Positions 9,172-18,388 of a stretch of DNA of 64,000 nucleotides are shown here, one piece after another; the first letter of the stretch is position 1; every line of letters begins with the position of its first letter. The notes below the pieces were generated by a model, which worked only from the letters and a program-made list of their open reading frames with translations, was not told the origin of the DNA and searched no databases. The DNA is from Tardiphaga robiniae. Lineage in GTDB: Bacteria; Pseudomonadota; Alphaproteobacteria; Rhizobiales; Xanthobacteraceae. Both the position numbers and the translations under genes were made by a program. The DNA is taken from the NCBI RefSeq assembly GCF_013359755.1, contig NZ_JABMCJ010000083.1:186001-250000 (forward strand), in the 5' to 3' direction.

Positions 9172-10767
9172 TCATTCCGGAAGGCCGGCTTTTCGCAGGC
9201 CTTCCGATGCAAGTGCGAAGTCCTGCGGTCGCCGCACCAGCAGCCAGTCGTCAATATTGCTGAGCCGCAATGTGGGATCGAGCCGGCGCACATGGCCCAT
9301 CGCCTCACGCGCCTCTTCCATTCGCCCACCCAGGGCATGCGCAGCGGCCTGGAATGCGGCGACCCGAAGAATGTTCGGCACCTCGCGCGACGCCTCCCGC
9401 AAGCAACCGAGCGCGGTATCAAAGCGTCGCGAATAGAGATGCGACATCGCGATTCCCGTATGCATCTGGAATGTCTCGGGATCGAGCGGACTGAGCCGCA
9501 TGGCGCGTGAAAAATAGGCGATGGCCTCGTCGTGTTCGCCGAGCGAGACGCGTTGATAGCCGCCGAGGTACCAGATCGTCGAGAGATTGGGATTGAGCAC
9601 CAGCGCACGATCGACATAGGCGACGCAGGCATGCAGGTCGCCACCGAAATGCGGCCACGCGTGGCCGCCGCGTGTCAGCGCTACCGCATCGTTCTTTCCG
9701 AGGGTGACGGCGCGTTCGGCAAGCTGCGCCGCTTCACGCCCGTCAGCCACACGATCGGAAAGCCAGCGGTTCATCTTGCGCCAGTAGAAGCATCCCGCGG
9801 CCATCCCATAGGCCGCAGCGAAGTCTGGATCGAGCTCGATGGCTTTGTAGAAATTCGCCAATGCCGCATCGATCCCATCGCGCGTCGACACATGAAAATT
9901 CGCCAGTCCGCGCAGGTAGTAATCATAGGCGTCGAGGCTTTCGGTCGGCTTCCGCTTGGCGCGTTCGATCTCCGCAAATTCAAGCTGCGGCGCGATAGCG
10001 CCCACGACGCTCTCCGTGACCTGGTCCTGCAGATCGAAGATGTCATCAACAACACTCTCGAAGCGCTCGCCCCACAGATGCATGCCCGTGGTGGTATCCA
10101 CGAGCTGTCCGGTGATGCGCACGCGGTTCGCCACACGGCGCACGCTGCCTTCCAGTACATAGCGCACGCCAAGTTCGCGCCCGACCTCGCGGACGTCCAC
10201 GGCACGGCCTTTAAACGTGAAACTGGAGTTGCGAGCGATGACGAACAGCCAGCGAAGCCGCGAAAGCGCGAGGATGATGTCCTCGACCATGCCATCGACG
10301 AAATAGTCCTGCTGCGGATCGCCGCTCAGATTGAGGAACGGCAATACTGCGATCGACGGCCGATCGGGCAACGTCAGCGCGGCGTCCGGGTTCACCGTCG
10401 ATGTGGCGTGATCGGCAACCGCCGCGTCAGACCGCGCCGGCATTGCCGTCTCGGTCACATCGCCGACGAAACGAAATCCCTTGCGCGCCACCGTCTTCAG
10501 CAGCCGCTGTTCATCGCCGCTATCGCCCAGCGCTTTGCGTACCGCATTGATGTGACTGGCCAGCGTCGATTCGGACACGATCCGTCCCACCCAGACGGCG
10601 TCGAGAAGCGCATCCTTGCTGACAACGTGGTCGCGGTTCTTCACCAGATGCAGCAGCAGGTCGAAAGCCTGCGGCGTGATCGCCACTTTGTCGCTGCCAT
10701 GCGACAGCTCTCTGCGGTCGGGATCGAGGACATAGCCTGCGAACAGATACGGCACTCGGCGCTCCAT
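9172..10767 (-). CDS. CadC-like winged-helix regulator with TPR repeats
   Basis: A 531-residue cytoplasmic protein. Residues about 5-95 form an OmpR/CadC-type DNA-binding domain (ITPQAFDLLLHLVKNRDHVV, then an LASHINAVRKALGD recognition region and RKGFRFVG). A second domain begins IAVLPFLNLSGDPQQDYFVD, the TolB-like module found after this type of winged helix in many alphaproteobacterial adenylate-cyclase-like regulators. The rest is a tetratricopeptide array containing units such as ALANFYKAIELDPDFAAAYG. No catalytic cyclase domain and no membrane span is seen. ATG 10767 is chosen because the DNA-binding fold begins directly after it; an in-frame start at 10839 exists. It is divergent from the oxidoreductase at 11004, which it may control (inference). 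Confidence 0.85.
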   Translation of the reverse strand: MERRVPYLFAGYVLDPDRRELSHGSDKVAITPQAFDLLLHLVKNRDHVVSKDALLDAVWVGRIVSESTLASHINAVRKALGDSGDEQRLLKTVARKGFRFVGDVTETAMPARSDAAVADHATSTVNPDAALTLPDRPSIAVLPFLNLSGDPQQDYFVDGMVEDIILALSRLRWLFVIARNSSFTFKGRAVDVREVGRELGVRYVLEGSVRRVANRVRITGQLVDTTTGMHLWGERFESVVDDIFDLQDQVTESVVGAIAPQLEFAEIERAKRKPTESLDAYDYYLRGLANFHVSTRDGIDAALANFYKAIELDPDFAAAYGMAAGCFYWRKMNRWLSDRVADGREAAQLAERAVTLGKNDAVALTRGGHAWPHFGGDLHACVAYVDRALVLNPNLSTIWYLGGYQRVSLGEHDEAIAYFSRAMRLSPLDPETFQMHTGIAMSHLYSRRFDTALGCLREASREVPNILRVAAFQAAAHALGGRMEEAREAMGHVRRLDPTLRLSNIDDWLLVRRPQDFALASEGLRKAGLPE

Positions 10768-11003
10768 GACTGCCTGCGTTTTCGGCCGGCGGCAATGAAC
10801 CGTCAAGACCTTCAGGAGGCAACAGAACCGACCCCACAACTGGCCTGTCGCGCGCCATCGGCGGTGACGTGCCAGCCGGCCCTTTCTGAACGAACATCCA
10901 AGCGAAACTCAAGAGAAAACGAAGATTGCGGCAAAGTCTTCCTGTGCGCCGCGGCGCATGGTCCGCCCACACGATCGTCACCGTGTGAAAGGGAGAAAAT
11001 ATC

Positions 11004-11744
11004 ATGAAAATCGTCGTCATCGGAGGTAGCGGCCTCATCGGTACGCAGGTCGTGAGCGGCTTGAGGAAGCTGGGCCACAAGGTCCTCGCCGCCTCGCCGT
11101 CGACGGGCGTCAACACGCTGACGCGGGAAGGACTGGCCGAGGCCATGTCCGGGACAAACGTCGTCATCGACGTGGCGAATTCACCATCATTCGAGGACGG
11201 GCCAGTGATGGAATTCTTCCAGACATCCACCCGCAACCTGCTCGCGGCGGAAAAGGCCGCAGATGTCCAGCATCATCTGGCCCTGTCTGTGGTCGGGACC
11301 GAGCGCCTTCAAGCCAGCGGCTATTTCCGTGCCAAGCTGGCCCAGGAGGATCTCATCAAGGCGTCTGGAATGCCCTACACGATCCTGCGGGCGACGCAGT
11401 TCTTCGAATTCATCCCCGCCATCGTGCAAGGCGGCGTGGACGGCGACGTGATTCGCCTGGCGCCGGCCCTGATCCAGCCCATCGCATCTGCGGACGTGGC
11501 AGCCGCCATGGTGGACCTGGCCCTGGGCACCCCGGTGAACGGCGTCGTCGAGGTGGCCGGGCCCGAACCGCTCCCGCTCGACGCACTCGGGCGCAAATAT
11601 CTGACGACAAAGCAGGACCCACGCCAGGTCATCGCCGACATCCACGTGGGTTATTTCGGCACGCCGATCAATGACCGCTCCCTGACGCCCGATGCCGGCG
11701 CGCGCATCGGAGCGATAAATCTCGACGACTGGCTCAAGGGCTGA
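11004..11744 (+). CDS. NmrA-like SDR family NAD(P)-binding oxidoreductase
   Basis: A 246-residue atypical short-chain dehydrogenase. [20 protein letters not shown] is the Rossmann fold with GGSGLIG, and the helix containing [20 protein letters not shown] ends in the YxxxK pattern. [13 protein letters not shown] is characteristic of the NmrA/HSCARG-like branch, whose members act as NAD(P) redox sensors or reductases. A GGGAGAA ribosome site precedes the ATG. A TPR regulator lies divergently upstream and a hydrolase lies 38 nt downstream, so the three may form one response unit. The substrate is unknown. Confidence 0.85.
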   Translation: MKIVVIGGSGLIGTQVVSGLRKLGHKVLAASPSTGVNTLTREGLAEAMSGTNVVIDVANSPSFEDGPVMEFFQTSTRNLLAAEKAADVQHHLALSVVGTERLQASGYFRAKLAQEDLIKASGMPYTILRATQFFEFIPAIVQGGVDGDVIRLAPALIQPIASADVAAAMVDLALGTPVNGVVEVAGPEPLPLDALGRKYLTTKQDPRQVIADIHVGYFGTPINDRSLTPDAGARIGAINLDDWLKG

Positions 11745-11782
11745 TCGACGCAAGCTGCCTCTCCGCCAACCAAGGACCGACC

Positions 11783-12757
11783 ATGACCGACGACGTTCCG
11801 CGCTCGACACCCTCCCGCCGCGATCTGCTCGCAGCTGCCGCCATCACCGCGATCACTGCCGGCTTGCCCTCGATCGCCGAGGGCAAGGCCGGCGACAAGC
11901 CAACCAAACCTCACGCTCACAAAGGACATCGCACCATGAGCACCATCACCACAAAGGACGGCACCGAGATCTATTACAAGGACTGGGGCAAGGGCCCGGT
12001 CGTTACCTTCTCCCACGGCTGGCCGCTCAATGCGGACGCGTGGGACGGCCAGATGCTGTTTCTGGCCCAGCATGGCTATCGTGTCGTCGCCCATGACCGC
12101 CGCGGTCATGGCCGCTCCAGCCAGGCCTCAAACAACAATGACATGAACGGTTATGCCGACGATCTCGCCGCAGTCATCGAGACGCTCGATCTGAAGGACG
12201 CGACGCTGGTCGGCCATTCCACGGGTGGCGGCGAAGTCGCACGCTACATCGGCCGCCACGGCACCAAGCGTGTGAAGAAGGCGGTGCTGATCGCGGCGGT
12301 GCCACCGATCATGCTGAAGACACCAGCCAATCCGGAAGGATTGCCGATCGAGGTGTTCGACGGCATCCGCGCCGGCGTGGCCGGAGATCGGTCGCAATAT
12401 TACAAGGATTTGGCGATCGCCTTCTACGGCGCCAACCGGCCCGGCGCGAAAGTCTCGCAGGGCACGCTGGATCAGTTCTGGCTGTGGAGCATGCAGGCCG
12501 GCGCGAAGAATGCCTATGAGAGCGTGAAGGCATTCTCGGAGACGGATTTCACGGAAGACCTGAAGAAGTTCGACATCCCCACCCTCGTCCTGCATGGCGA
12601 GGACGATCAGATCGTGCCCGTGAAGGATTCCGCAGTGAAATCAGCCAAGCTGATCAAGGGTGCCAAGGATGTCTATTATCCCGGCGCACCGCACGGCATC
12701 ACGGCGACCCATGCAGATCAGGTCAATGCCGAGCTGCTGAAATTCCTGAAGAGCTAG
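11783..12757 (+). CDS. Alpha/beta hydrolase, non-heme haloperoxidase-like, with Tat-type leader
   Basis: A 324-residue alpha/beta hydrolase of the cofactor-free haloperoxidase/arylesterase branch. The oxyanion-hole segment is [15 protein letters not shown], the nucleophile elbow GHSTGGG, the acid lies in GEDDQIVP and the histidine in GAPHGIT. It carries a 51-residue N-terminal extension with [10 protein letters not shown], a twin-arginine signal. The usual start of these enzymes (MSTITTKDG) is residue 52 at 11936 and has its own AAAGGA about 10 nt upstream. Either the exported form, the cytoplasmic form, or both may be made. It probably hydrolyses esters or forms peracids. Confidence 0.88.
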   Translation: MTDDVPRSTPSRRDLLAAAAITAITAGLPSIAEGKAGDKPTKPHAHKGHRTMSTITTKDGTEIYYKDWGKGPVVTFSHGWPLNADAWDGQMLFLAQHGYRVVAHDRRGHGRSSQASNNNDMNGYADDLAAVIETLDLKDATLVGHSTGGGEVARYIGRHGTKRVKKAVLIAAVPPIMLKTPANPEGLPIEVFDGIRAGVAGDRSQYYKDLAIAFYGANRPGAKVSQGTLDQFWLWSMQAGAKNAYESVKAFSETDFTEDLKKFDIPTLVLHGEDDQIVPVKDSAVKSAKLIKGAKDVYYPGAPHGITATHADQVNAELLKFLKS

Positions 12758-12798
12758 CACAGGCAACCTTCACGGTCCGGTAGAGCGAGGCGACGAAC

Positions 12799-13455
12799 AT
12801 GCAACAGATCAATGACAGGCAACTGGCGGGAGTGACCGTCCCCGATACGGCCATCATCGCCAGCGCGATCGACCACGCCCGGAACAGTTGCGAACCATAC
12901 CTGTTCAACCATGTCGTCAGGTCATGGTTGTTTGCGGTGCGGCTCGCTCAACTGCAGAACATCGAGCACGACGGCGAGGTTCTCGCCGTCGCAGCACTAC
13001 TGCATGACATCACGCTCAATGAACGCTTCGCCGGACCGCGTCGCTTCGAAGTAGAAGGCGCCGACCTCGCGCGTCTCTTTGCACGGGAGCATGGCTTCGA
13101 CCGAAGCCGTGCACAGTTGATCTGGGATAGCGTTGCGCTCAATTCCACGCCGTCGATTGGGCTGTTCAAGGAAGCCGAAGTCGCGCTCTGCACCGCCGGC
13201 ATCTGCTTCGATGTCGTCGGCCTGCAGTATGACCTTATTCCGCCGAGCGACGTTGCGGCGATTGTCGCGGAATTTCCACGTTTGGGAATGAAGCAGAAAA
13301 TGACTCGCTGCTTCTGCCATATCGCCCGGACCCAACCCGGCACCACTTACGACAACTTCATTCGCGATTTCGGCGAACGTTTCGTGGCGGGCTACAAGGC
13401 AAGCTCCGTCGTCGAACTGGTGATCAACGCGCCGTTCGACGAAGAACAGCCATAG
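12799..13455 (+). CDS. HD-domain protein, cyanamide-hydratase-like
   Basis: A 218-residue HD-superfamily protein. Metal-binding residues are seen in NHVVRSWLFA and in the AALLHDITLNERF segment (His-Asp pair). The DTAIIASAIDHARNSCEPYL start and the FEVEGADLARLFAREHGF helix resemble the cyanamide hydratase/DDI2-like HD branch more than nucleotide phosphohydrolases. It follows the hydrolase gene by 41 nt and is probably cotranscribed. The likely activity is metal-dependent hydrolysis or hydration of a small molecule; the substrate is not predictable from sequence. Confidence 0.78.
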   Translation: MQQINDRQLAGVTVPDTAIIASAIDHARNSCEPYLFNHVVRSWLFAVRLAQLQNIEHDGEVLAVAALLHDITLNERFAGPRRFEVEGADLARLFAREHGFDRSRAQLIWDSVALNSTPSIGLFKEAEVALCTAGICFDVVGLQYDLIPPSDVAAIVAEFPRLGMKQKMTRCFCHIARTQPGTTYDNFIRDFGERFVAGYKASSVVELVINAPFDEEQP

Positions 13456-13764
13456 ACGGCGCGACGGACCGCCGCTGTATCTTTATTAGAATCAGGTTCC
13501 GGGAGAATGTCACGATTGTCGTAAGGCAACCTCGCCCGCTGCCATAGCTTCGCCGGCGACCTGATTGAGCGCGAAAGTGTGGGAATCACGGGTAAACCTG
13601 CCTAATCTCCTTAGTTATGGGTGAGGATAAAGCTCCATGGATCTTGGCAGATCCGGTTGGAGGCCGACAACAACCAGAACGACATCGGCAACTCGGCCGA
13701 TTAATCCTACCAAATACCGCTATCGGGCAGTAGATGAAGTAGCTTGGGGGAGGAATTGAGGCTG
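13456..13764. other. Intergenic region with possible gene remnant
   Basis: About 310 bp without an intact gene. Read on the minus strand around 13520-13590, one frame gives the coding-like peptide TFALNQVAGEAMAAGEVALR followed by a stop, which may be the 3' end of a lost gene. A GGGGGAGG sequence near 13746-13753 serves the next gene. Confidence 0.3.
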
Positions 13765-15117
13765 ATGCAGATGCTTGCTCGACGGTTGGATAGCCGGCAG
13801 CTTTCTGTTTCCTTGATCGTGATCGGATGCGTTCTTTTAGGCTTCCTGCTCCGCTTCCTCGCTCGGGAGCATACCACCACTGACGCCGTTCGATACCTGA
13901 TCCCCTGGTACATATTCGCGCGCGACCGCGGTATCGGCGGGCTTGGCGAAGCCTTCACCAACTACACGCCGTTCTACAGTTACCTGTTGTTGATCACGGC
14001 GCAATTCAATGGGCTGGGCCAGCCCCTCACTCTGGTGAAGGCGATCTCGTTCGTATTCGAGTTCGGCTGCGCGATCGTGGTAGCTCTGATCGTGTGGTCG
14101 GCGAATAAGGCACCATCGCGCGCGTGCGTTGCCTTTTGCTGTGTCTGGCTTGCACCGACAGAGATCTTCAACGGCGCTGTGTGGGGCCAGGCCGACTCGA
14201 TCTGGACATTCTTCACGCTCGTTTCGATAGCGGCATTCATGCAGCATCGGAACGGCATCTTGCCATTCGCGGTCGCAGTCGCGGTGAAGGCCCAAGGCGT
14301 ATTCCTGGGGCCATTCGTCCTTGGCATGATGTTGCGTGACAAGATTCACTGGGCATGGCTCGCCGCCGTTCCCGTGGTCTATGCAGCTCTCGCCGTTCCT
14401 GTGGTTGTCGCCGGCAGACCCATCGCCTCGGTGTTCAGCATCTACATGGAGCAGGCTGAGACGTTTCACCGTCTCACCATGAACGCCGCGAATATCTGGG
14501 TGTTCGCAGGGAGCGTTCCCTACCAGATGGGTGTCACCATCGGGCTCGCATTGGCGGTACTCGGCGGGCTGGCACTGGCAGCCTTGCTCGCGCGGTCCAA
14601 GCGAGAAGGGCCAGAGTTCATTTTGCTCGTCGCATGCGCATCTCTGATGATCATGCCCTACCTGCTTCCGAAGATGCACGATCGTTACTTCTTTGCGTTC
14701 GAGGTCGCGTCCATCGGGCTCGCCTGTCTCAATGCGCGTTACCTGCCGTTTCCGGTGATCGCTCAGGTCTCCGGCGTGCTGTCCTATCTCGGATTCGAAC
14801 GCGAGATCGTGATGGGCCTGCTACCAGCGGCGCTGTGTAACACGTTGCTGGCTATATACCTGGTGCTCGACCTCTCGCGTGATGAGAGCGGCTTCCGCTT
14901 TCCGAAACTTGCGTGGCTCGGCTACGCCGCATCGACTGCAGGACTGTTCGCTTACCTGCTGCTGGCAGATGCAGGGGAGAACATGTCTCTCACCTACCTG
15001 CTCTTCACGGGGCTCGTCGTGGCCACGGCGCTGATGGTCATTAAAGGCTCGCGCTGCGCCTTGGTTCCCGAACGGTCAGTCGCCGGGTCAGCGCCCGCGC
15101 ACCGGCCCGTCAATTGA
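13765..15117 (+). CDS. Polytopic membrane glycosyltransferase-like protein (GT-C/GT87 type)
   Basis: A protein of about 450 residues with roughly ten to eleven predicted membrane spans (the first at LSVSLIVIGCVLLGFLLRFL). The first periplasmic loop carries acidic residues, and the NGAVWGQADSIWTF stretch resembles the loop of polyprenyl-phosphate-mannose-dependent GT87-like transferases. It probably moves a sugar from a lipid carrier to an envelope acceptor, but acceptor and sugar are unknown. Starts at TTG 13744 and ATG 13765 are both in frame; ATG 13765 is preferred because GGGGGAGG ends about 11 nt before it. It converges with the response regulator gene at 15212. Confidence 0.7.
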   Translation: MQMLARRLDSRQLSVSLIVIGCVLLGFLLRFLAREHTTTDAVRYLIPWYIFARDRGIGGLGEAFTNYTPFYSYLLLITAQFNGLGQPLTLVKAISFVFEFGCAIVVALIVWSANKAPSRACVAFCCVWLAPTEIFNGAVWGQADSIWTFFTLVSIAAFMQHRNGILPFAVAVAVKAQGVFLGPFVLGMMLRDKIHWAWLAAVPVVYAALAVPVVVAGRPIASVFSIYMEQAETFHRLTMNAANIWVFAGSVPYQMGVTIGLALAVLGGLALAALLARSKREGPEFILLVACASLMIMPYLLPKMHDRYFFAFEVASIGLACLNARYLPFPVIAQVSGVLSYLGFEREIVMGLLPAALCNTLLAIYLVLDLSRDESGFRFPKLAWLGYAASTAGLFAYLLLADAGENMSLTYLLFTGLVVATALMVIKGSRCALVPERSVAGSAPAHRPVN

Positions 15118-15143
15118 GATCAATCACTTTCGCAGTCCGGGAC

Positions 15144-15188
15144 GATTGACGCGATGATGATCGGCAACGACCGCGTAAAGCGTCAATC
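15144..15188. terminator. Possible bidirectional terminator hairpin
   Basis: GATTGACGC (15144-15152) pairs with GCGTCAATC (15180-15188) over a 27-nt loop. It lies between the convergent stops at 15117 and 15212. The loop is long and the T-tract weak, so the call is tentative. Confidence 0.35.
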
Positions 15189-15211
15189 TTCTGACTGAAC
15201 CTAGATTTGAC

Positions 15212-15892
15212 TCACTTCATGCCGTCGCGAACCATATACCCTGCGCCGCGAATGGTGTGCAGCAGCGGACGCTCAAAACCCTTGTCGATCTTCGAGCGCA
15301 GGCGCGAGATATGGACATCGATCACGTTGGTTTGCGGATCGAAATGATAATCCCAGACGTTTTCCAGCAGCATGGTGCGGGTGACCACCTGCCCGGCATG
15401 TTTCATGAGATATTCGAGCAGCCGGAATTCGCGGGGCTGCAGGATCAGTTCCTGGCCACCGCGCGTCACGCCATGGGACAGCCGGTCGAGTTCGAGATCA
15501 CCGACGCGATAGGTCGTTTCTTCGGCGGGACCACCCTGGCGGCGCGACAGCACTTCGACGCGCGCGAGCAGCTCCGCGAATGAATAAGGCTTTGGCAGAT
15601 AGTCGTCACCGCCGGCGCGCAGGCCCTTGATGCGGTCGTCGACCTGGCCCAGCGCCGAGAGGATCAGCGCCGGCGTCCGGTTACCCTTGTCGCGCAGGCC
15701 GCCGATAACGGAGAGTCCATCGCGCTTCGGCAACATGCGATCGACCACCAGCACGTCGTAATCGCCGGAATCGGCGAGCGCGAAACCTTCCTCGCCATCG
15801 CTGGCGTGATCGGCGACATGGCCGACCTCACGGAAAGCCTTGACCAGATAGTCGGCGGATTCGCGGTCGTCTTCGATGATGAGCAGACGCAT
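15212..15892 (-). CDS. OmpR-family response regulator downstream of degP
   Basis: A 226-residue regulator. It has a receiver domain (LLIIEDDRESADYL acidic pocket, phosphorylatable Asp in VLVVDRMLPKRD, Lys in LPKPYSFAEL) and a C-terminal winged-helix DNA-binding domain with LILQPREFRLLEYLMKHAGQ and DVHISRLRSKID. ATG 15892 is chosen because the receiver fold begins there; the frame is open upstream to 15961. It lies downstream of degP on the same strand, separated by a hairpin. Its probable partner is the histidine kinase at 7569-9029. Such a degP-linked system suggests an envelope-stress or surface role (inference). Confidence 0.92.
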   Translation of the reverse strand: MRLLIIEDDRESADYLVKAFREVGHVADHASDGEEGFALADSGDYDVLVVDRMLPKRDGLSVIGGLRDKGNRTPALILSALGQVDDRIKGLRAGGDDYLPKPYSFAELLARVEVLSRRQGGPAEETTYRVGDLELDRLSHGVTRGGQELILQPREFRLLEYLMKHAGQVVTRTMLLENVWDYHFDPQTNVIDVHISRLRSKIDKGFERPLLHTIRGAGYMVRDGMK

Positions 15893-16003
15893 CTGGGGAT
15901 CGGATTCGCTGTGGATCTTGTGAGTCTCGGTCACCATGGCGCGCACCGGGCTTTCATGCAAGGCGGCGGAATGCCCGCCGGGTATCCTTCGGGGCAGAAA
16001 GAA

Positions 16004-16038
16004 GAATAGGCGGTGAAGCTGGGGGAAACTTCACCGCC
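16004..16038 (-). terminator. Hairpin between degP and the response regulator
   Basis: GGCGGTGAAG (16009-16018) pairs perfectly with CTTCACCGCC (16029-16038) over a 10-nt loop. Read on the minus strand the stem is followed by TATTCTTCTTTCTG. This fits a terminator or attenuator that reduces readthrough from degP into the regulator gene. Confidence 0.5.
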
Positions 16039-16171
16039 CATTGGCCTTTCAACGGAGGGGGGCGTTTTCCATCGAAAGGAAGCAGCGGGAGCGAGTTTGT
16101 GGCTCGCCCCCTGGAAAGAGCCGTCAGCGGGGGCGACTATGCCGGCGACACTCTCCGTTCATGTGCGGTGA

Positions 16172-17767
16172 TCAGCTCTTCGCGAGGGGAACGGCCACGA
16201 ACTTCGATGAGCCGTTCGAGCGAACCCTGATCAGCACGCTGTTCTTGTTGTCGTTGTGCGCGGCGACAATCGCCTCGCGCACATCGCCGGGATTGGTCAC
16301 GCTCTTGCCGGCGACTTCGAGAATGACGTCGCCTTCCTTGAAGCCACGCTCGGCAGCGGCGCTCTTCGGATCGACGCCGGTCACGACCACGCCGTCCTTG
16401 CCGGCACCGGCGACACTGCTCGCGGGCGAGACAGTGAGGCCGAGCCGCGGCACGTCGCTGCCGCGCGATGACGATCCCTTGTCACCGCTATCGACATCGG
16501 CCTTCGCCTCTATCGTGTTCGGCAACTGGCCGAGGGTCATGGACAGAACCTTGTCCTCCCCCTTGTGCAGCACGTTGATCTTCACCGTGTTGCCCGGCGC
16601 GAAGCCGCCAATGGTGCGGGCGAGTTCGCGTGCATCCTTGACCGGCGTGCCATTCACCGCGGTGATGACGTCACCCGACTTGATGCCAGCCTTGGCTGCC
16701 GGACCATCGGCCTGCGGCTCGGCGACCAGCGCACCTTCCGCCTTCTTCAGGCCGAGACTGTCGGCGATATCCTGGGTCACCGGCTGAATCTGCACGCCGA
16801 TCCAGCCACGCGAGACCGAACCCTTGTCCTTGAGCTGCGCCACCACCGTCTTCACGGTCGAGGCCGGGATCGAGAACGCGATGCCGACGCTGCCGCCCGA
16901 GGGCGAATAGATCGCGGTGTTGACGCCCATCACTTCGCCCGACGTATCGAAGGCCGGACCACCCGAATTGCCCTTGTTCACGGGGGCATCGATCTGGATG
17001 AAATCGTCATACGGACCGCTGCCGATGTCGCGACCCGAGGCCGAGACGATGCCTGCGGTCACGGTGCCGCCGAGTCCGAACGGGTTGCCGACTGCCAGCA
17101 CCCAGTCGCCGATCCGCGGCTTGCCGTCAGCAAGCTTGGCGAACGGGAAATCGGTGCGGCCCTCGACCTTGATCAGCGCCAGATCGGTGCGCGGATCGGT
17201 GCCGATCACCTTGGCCGAATAGGTCTTGCCATCGTCGGTCGAGACCTCGACCTTGTCGGCGCCATCGACCACGTGATTGTTGGTTACGGCGAAACCGTCA
17301 GCCGAGATGAAGAAGCCCGAGCCCTGACCGCTCACGACGCCACGGCCGCCGCCGCGCGGACCACCGCGCATGCCCGGGGGCACGCCGTCCTGGCCGAAGC
17401 GCTTGAAGAAGCGCTCCATCGGGGAGCCCGGCTGGAACGGCGAGTCGCCGTTGTTGTCGTCATCCTTCGATGCGACCTTTTCCTTCATGTTGACCTTGAC
17501 CGAGATCACGGACGGCTTCACGCGCTCGACGATATCGGCGAAGCCGACCGGCTGCGCAGCCTGCGACTTGACCTGCTTGTCGACCTGCGCGTGCGCAGTG
17601 GTGGTGAAGATGTCGACCGGACCGTTGGAGGGCGACAGGCCATAAGCGGCAACACCAAGGCCCGCAACGACCGACGCCATCAGCGCGAATTTACGCGCAG
17701 AGAACAGCGAGCGGCGGGGTGCCTTGTAGGACGGCAATTCGGAAAAATCGGTGGGGCGGTCGGACAT
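16172..17767 (-). CDS. degP: Periplasmic serine endoprotease DegP/Do-like
   Basis: A 531-residue HtrA-family protease/chaperone. The N-terminus is cytoplasmic, followed by a hydrophobic segment at about 27-44 with an AHAQ cleavage-like site near residue 60. The trypsin-like domain has the triad H165 (VTNNHVVDG), D195 (DPRTDLALIK) and S268 (NKGNSGGPAF). Two PDZ domains follow (about 300-390 and 425-525). A glycine/arginine-rich linker before the protease domain (PPGMRGGPRGGG) is typical of rhizobial DegP. It degrades or refolds damaged envelope proteins. ATG 17767 has GGAG upstream, while the open frame to 17914 lacks a leader-like sequence. It precedes the response regulator gene, with an intervening hairpin. 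Confidence 0.95.
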   Translation of the reverse strand: MSDRPTDFSELPSYKAPRRSLFSARKFALMASVVAGLGVAAYGLSPSNGPVDIFTTTAHAQVDKQVKSQAAQPVGFADIVERVKPSVISVKVNMKEKVASKDDDNNGDSPFQPGSPMERFFKRFGQDGVPPGMRGGPRGGGRGVVSGQGSGFFISADGFAVTNNHVVDGADKVEVSTDDGKTYSAKVIGTDPRTDLALIKVEGRTDFPFAKLADGKPRIGDWVLAVGNPFGLGGTVTAGIVSASGRDIGSGPYDDFIQIDAPVNKGNSGGPAFDTSGEVMGVNTAIYSPSGGSVGIAFSIPASTVKTVVAQLKDKGSVSRGWIGVQIQPVTQDIADSLGLKKAEGALVAEPQADGPAAKAGIKSGDVITAVNGTPVKDARELARTIGGFAPGNTVKINVLHKGEDKVLSMTLGQLPNTIEAKADVDSGDKGSSSRGSDVPRLGLTVSPASSVAGAGKDGVVVTGVDPKSAAAERGFKEGDVILEVAGKSVTNPGDVREAIVAAHNDNKNSVLIRVRSNGSSKFVAVPLAKS

Positions 17768-17956
17768 CGAGAAAATCTCCAGAGCAACGGCGCGGGGGCA
17801 AGGCGCCTTGTGTGATCTGAAGATGGAGGTTTCCACCTTACCGCGGGCTGGCAGGGGAATTAAGGTTTGGTAATCTGGCGGATACAGGTGTGGCGGGATG
17901 ACGCGGGGGGACAACGCGCCTGAATCACCCCGATATCGGCAGATGCAGCGGCGGTA

Positions 17957-18352
17957 TCAGCCGCCGGTCTTTTGAGCCGTCTCCGGGAACAGACCGGCCA
18001 GGATTTCGCCGGCCATGTTGAAGGCTGCAACGCCGCGGAACAGTGCAGCGATTCCGGCACTTGCGTGCAGCTCCTCAAGCGTGGCCCCGGCCTTGATCGC
18101 AGCCTTTGCGTGATTGGCAGCAGCTTCGGACGTCTGGACCAGCAGGATTGCGAACGACATCAATTGCACGGTCTTCTGGTCCAGTGCTGTCGGCGTCAAC
18201 GCCGCAATCCGCCAGTCCTCCAGCGCCGTGACCAGAGCGGGATCGACGCGCATGCCCAGTTCCAGCCGCTTGGCGATCTTCGGCGGCGTGAAGCCAATCA
18301 TGGTCTCGTAGCGGGACTTCAGCTCGTCGAGCTCTGCAATTTTCTTCGTCAT
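17957..18352 (-). CDS. Carboxymuconolactone decarboxylase family protein
   Basis: A 131-residue all-helical protein of the CMD/AhpD fold. The conserved core is seen at RIAALTPTALDQKTVQLMSFA and NHAKAAIKAGATLEELHAS. The CxxC pair of AhpD-type peroxidase partners is absent (TSEAAANH at that place), so it is not a thiol reductase and is closer to the decarboxylase/uncharacterised branch. It lies downstream of a Bug-type binding protein on the same strand and opposite an amidohydrolase of the pyrone-dicarboxylate hydrolase type. The local theme is therefore probably aromatic acid catabolism (inference). Confidence 0.78.
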   Translation of the reverse strand: MTKKIAELDELKSRYETMIGFTPPKIAKRLELGMRVDPALVTALEDWRIAALTPTALDQKTVQLMSFAILLVQTSEAAANHAKAAIKAGATLEELHASAGIAALFRGVAAFNMAGEILAGLFPETAQKTGG

Positions 18353-18388
18353 ATGATTCCCGTTTTCAAATCGATTACCGCCGACGTC

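Noticed and set aside
16565-17815. Plus-strand 416-codon frame opposite degP
   Set aside because: Arg/His-rich low-complexity translation without motifs; degP on the other strand has a full catalytic triad and PDZ domains.
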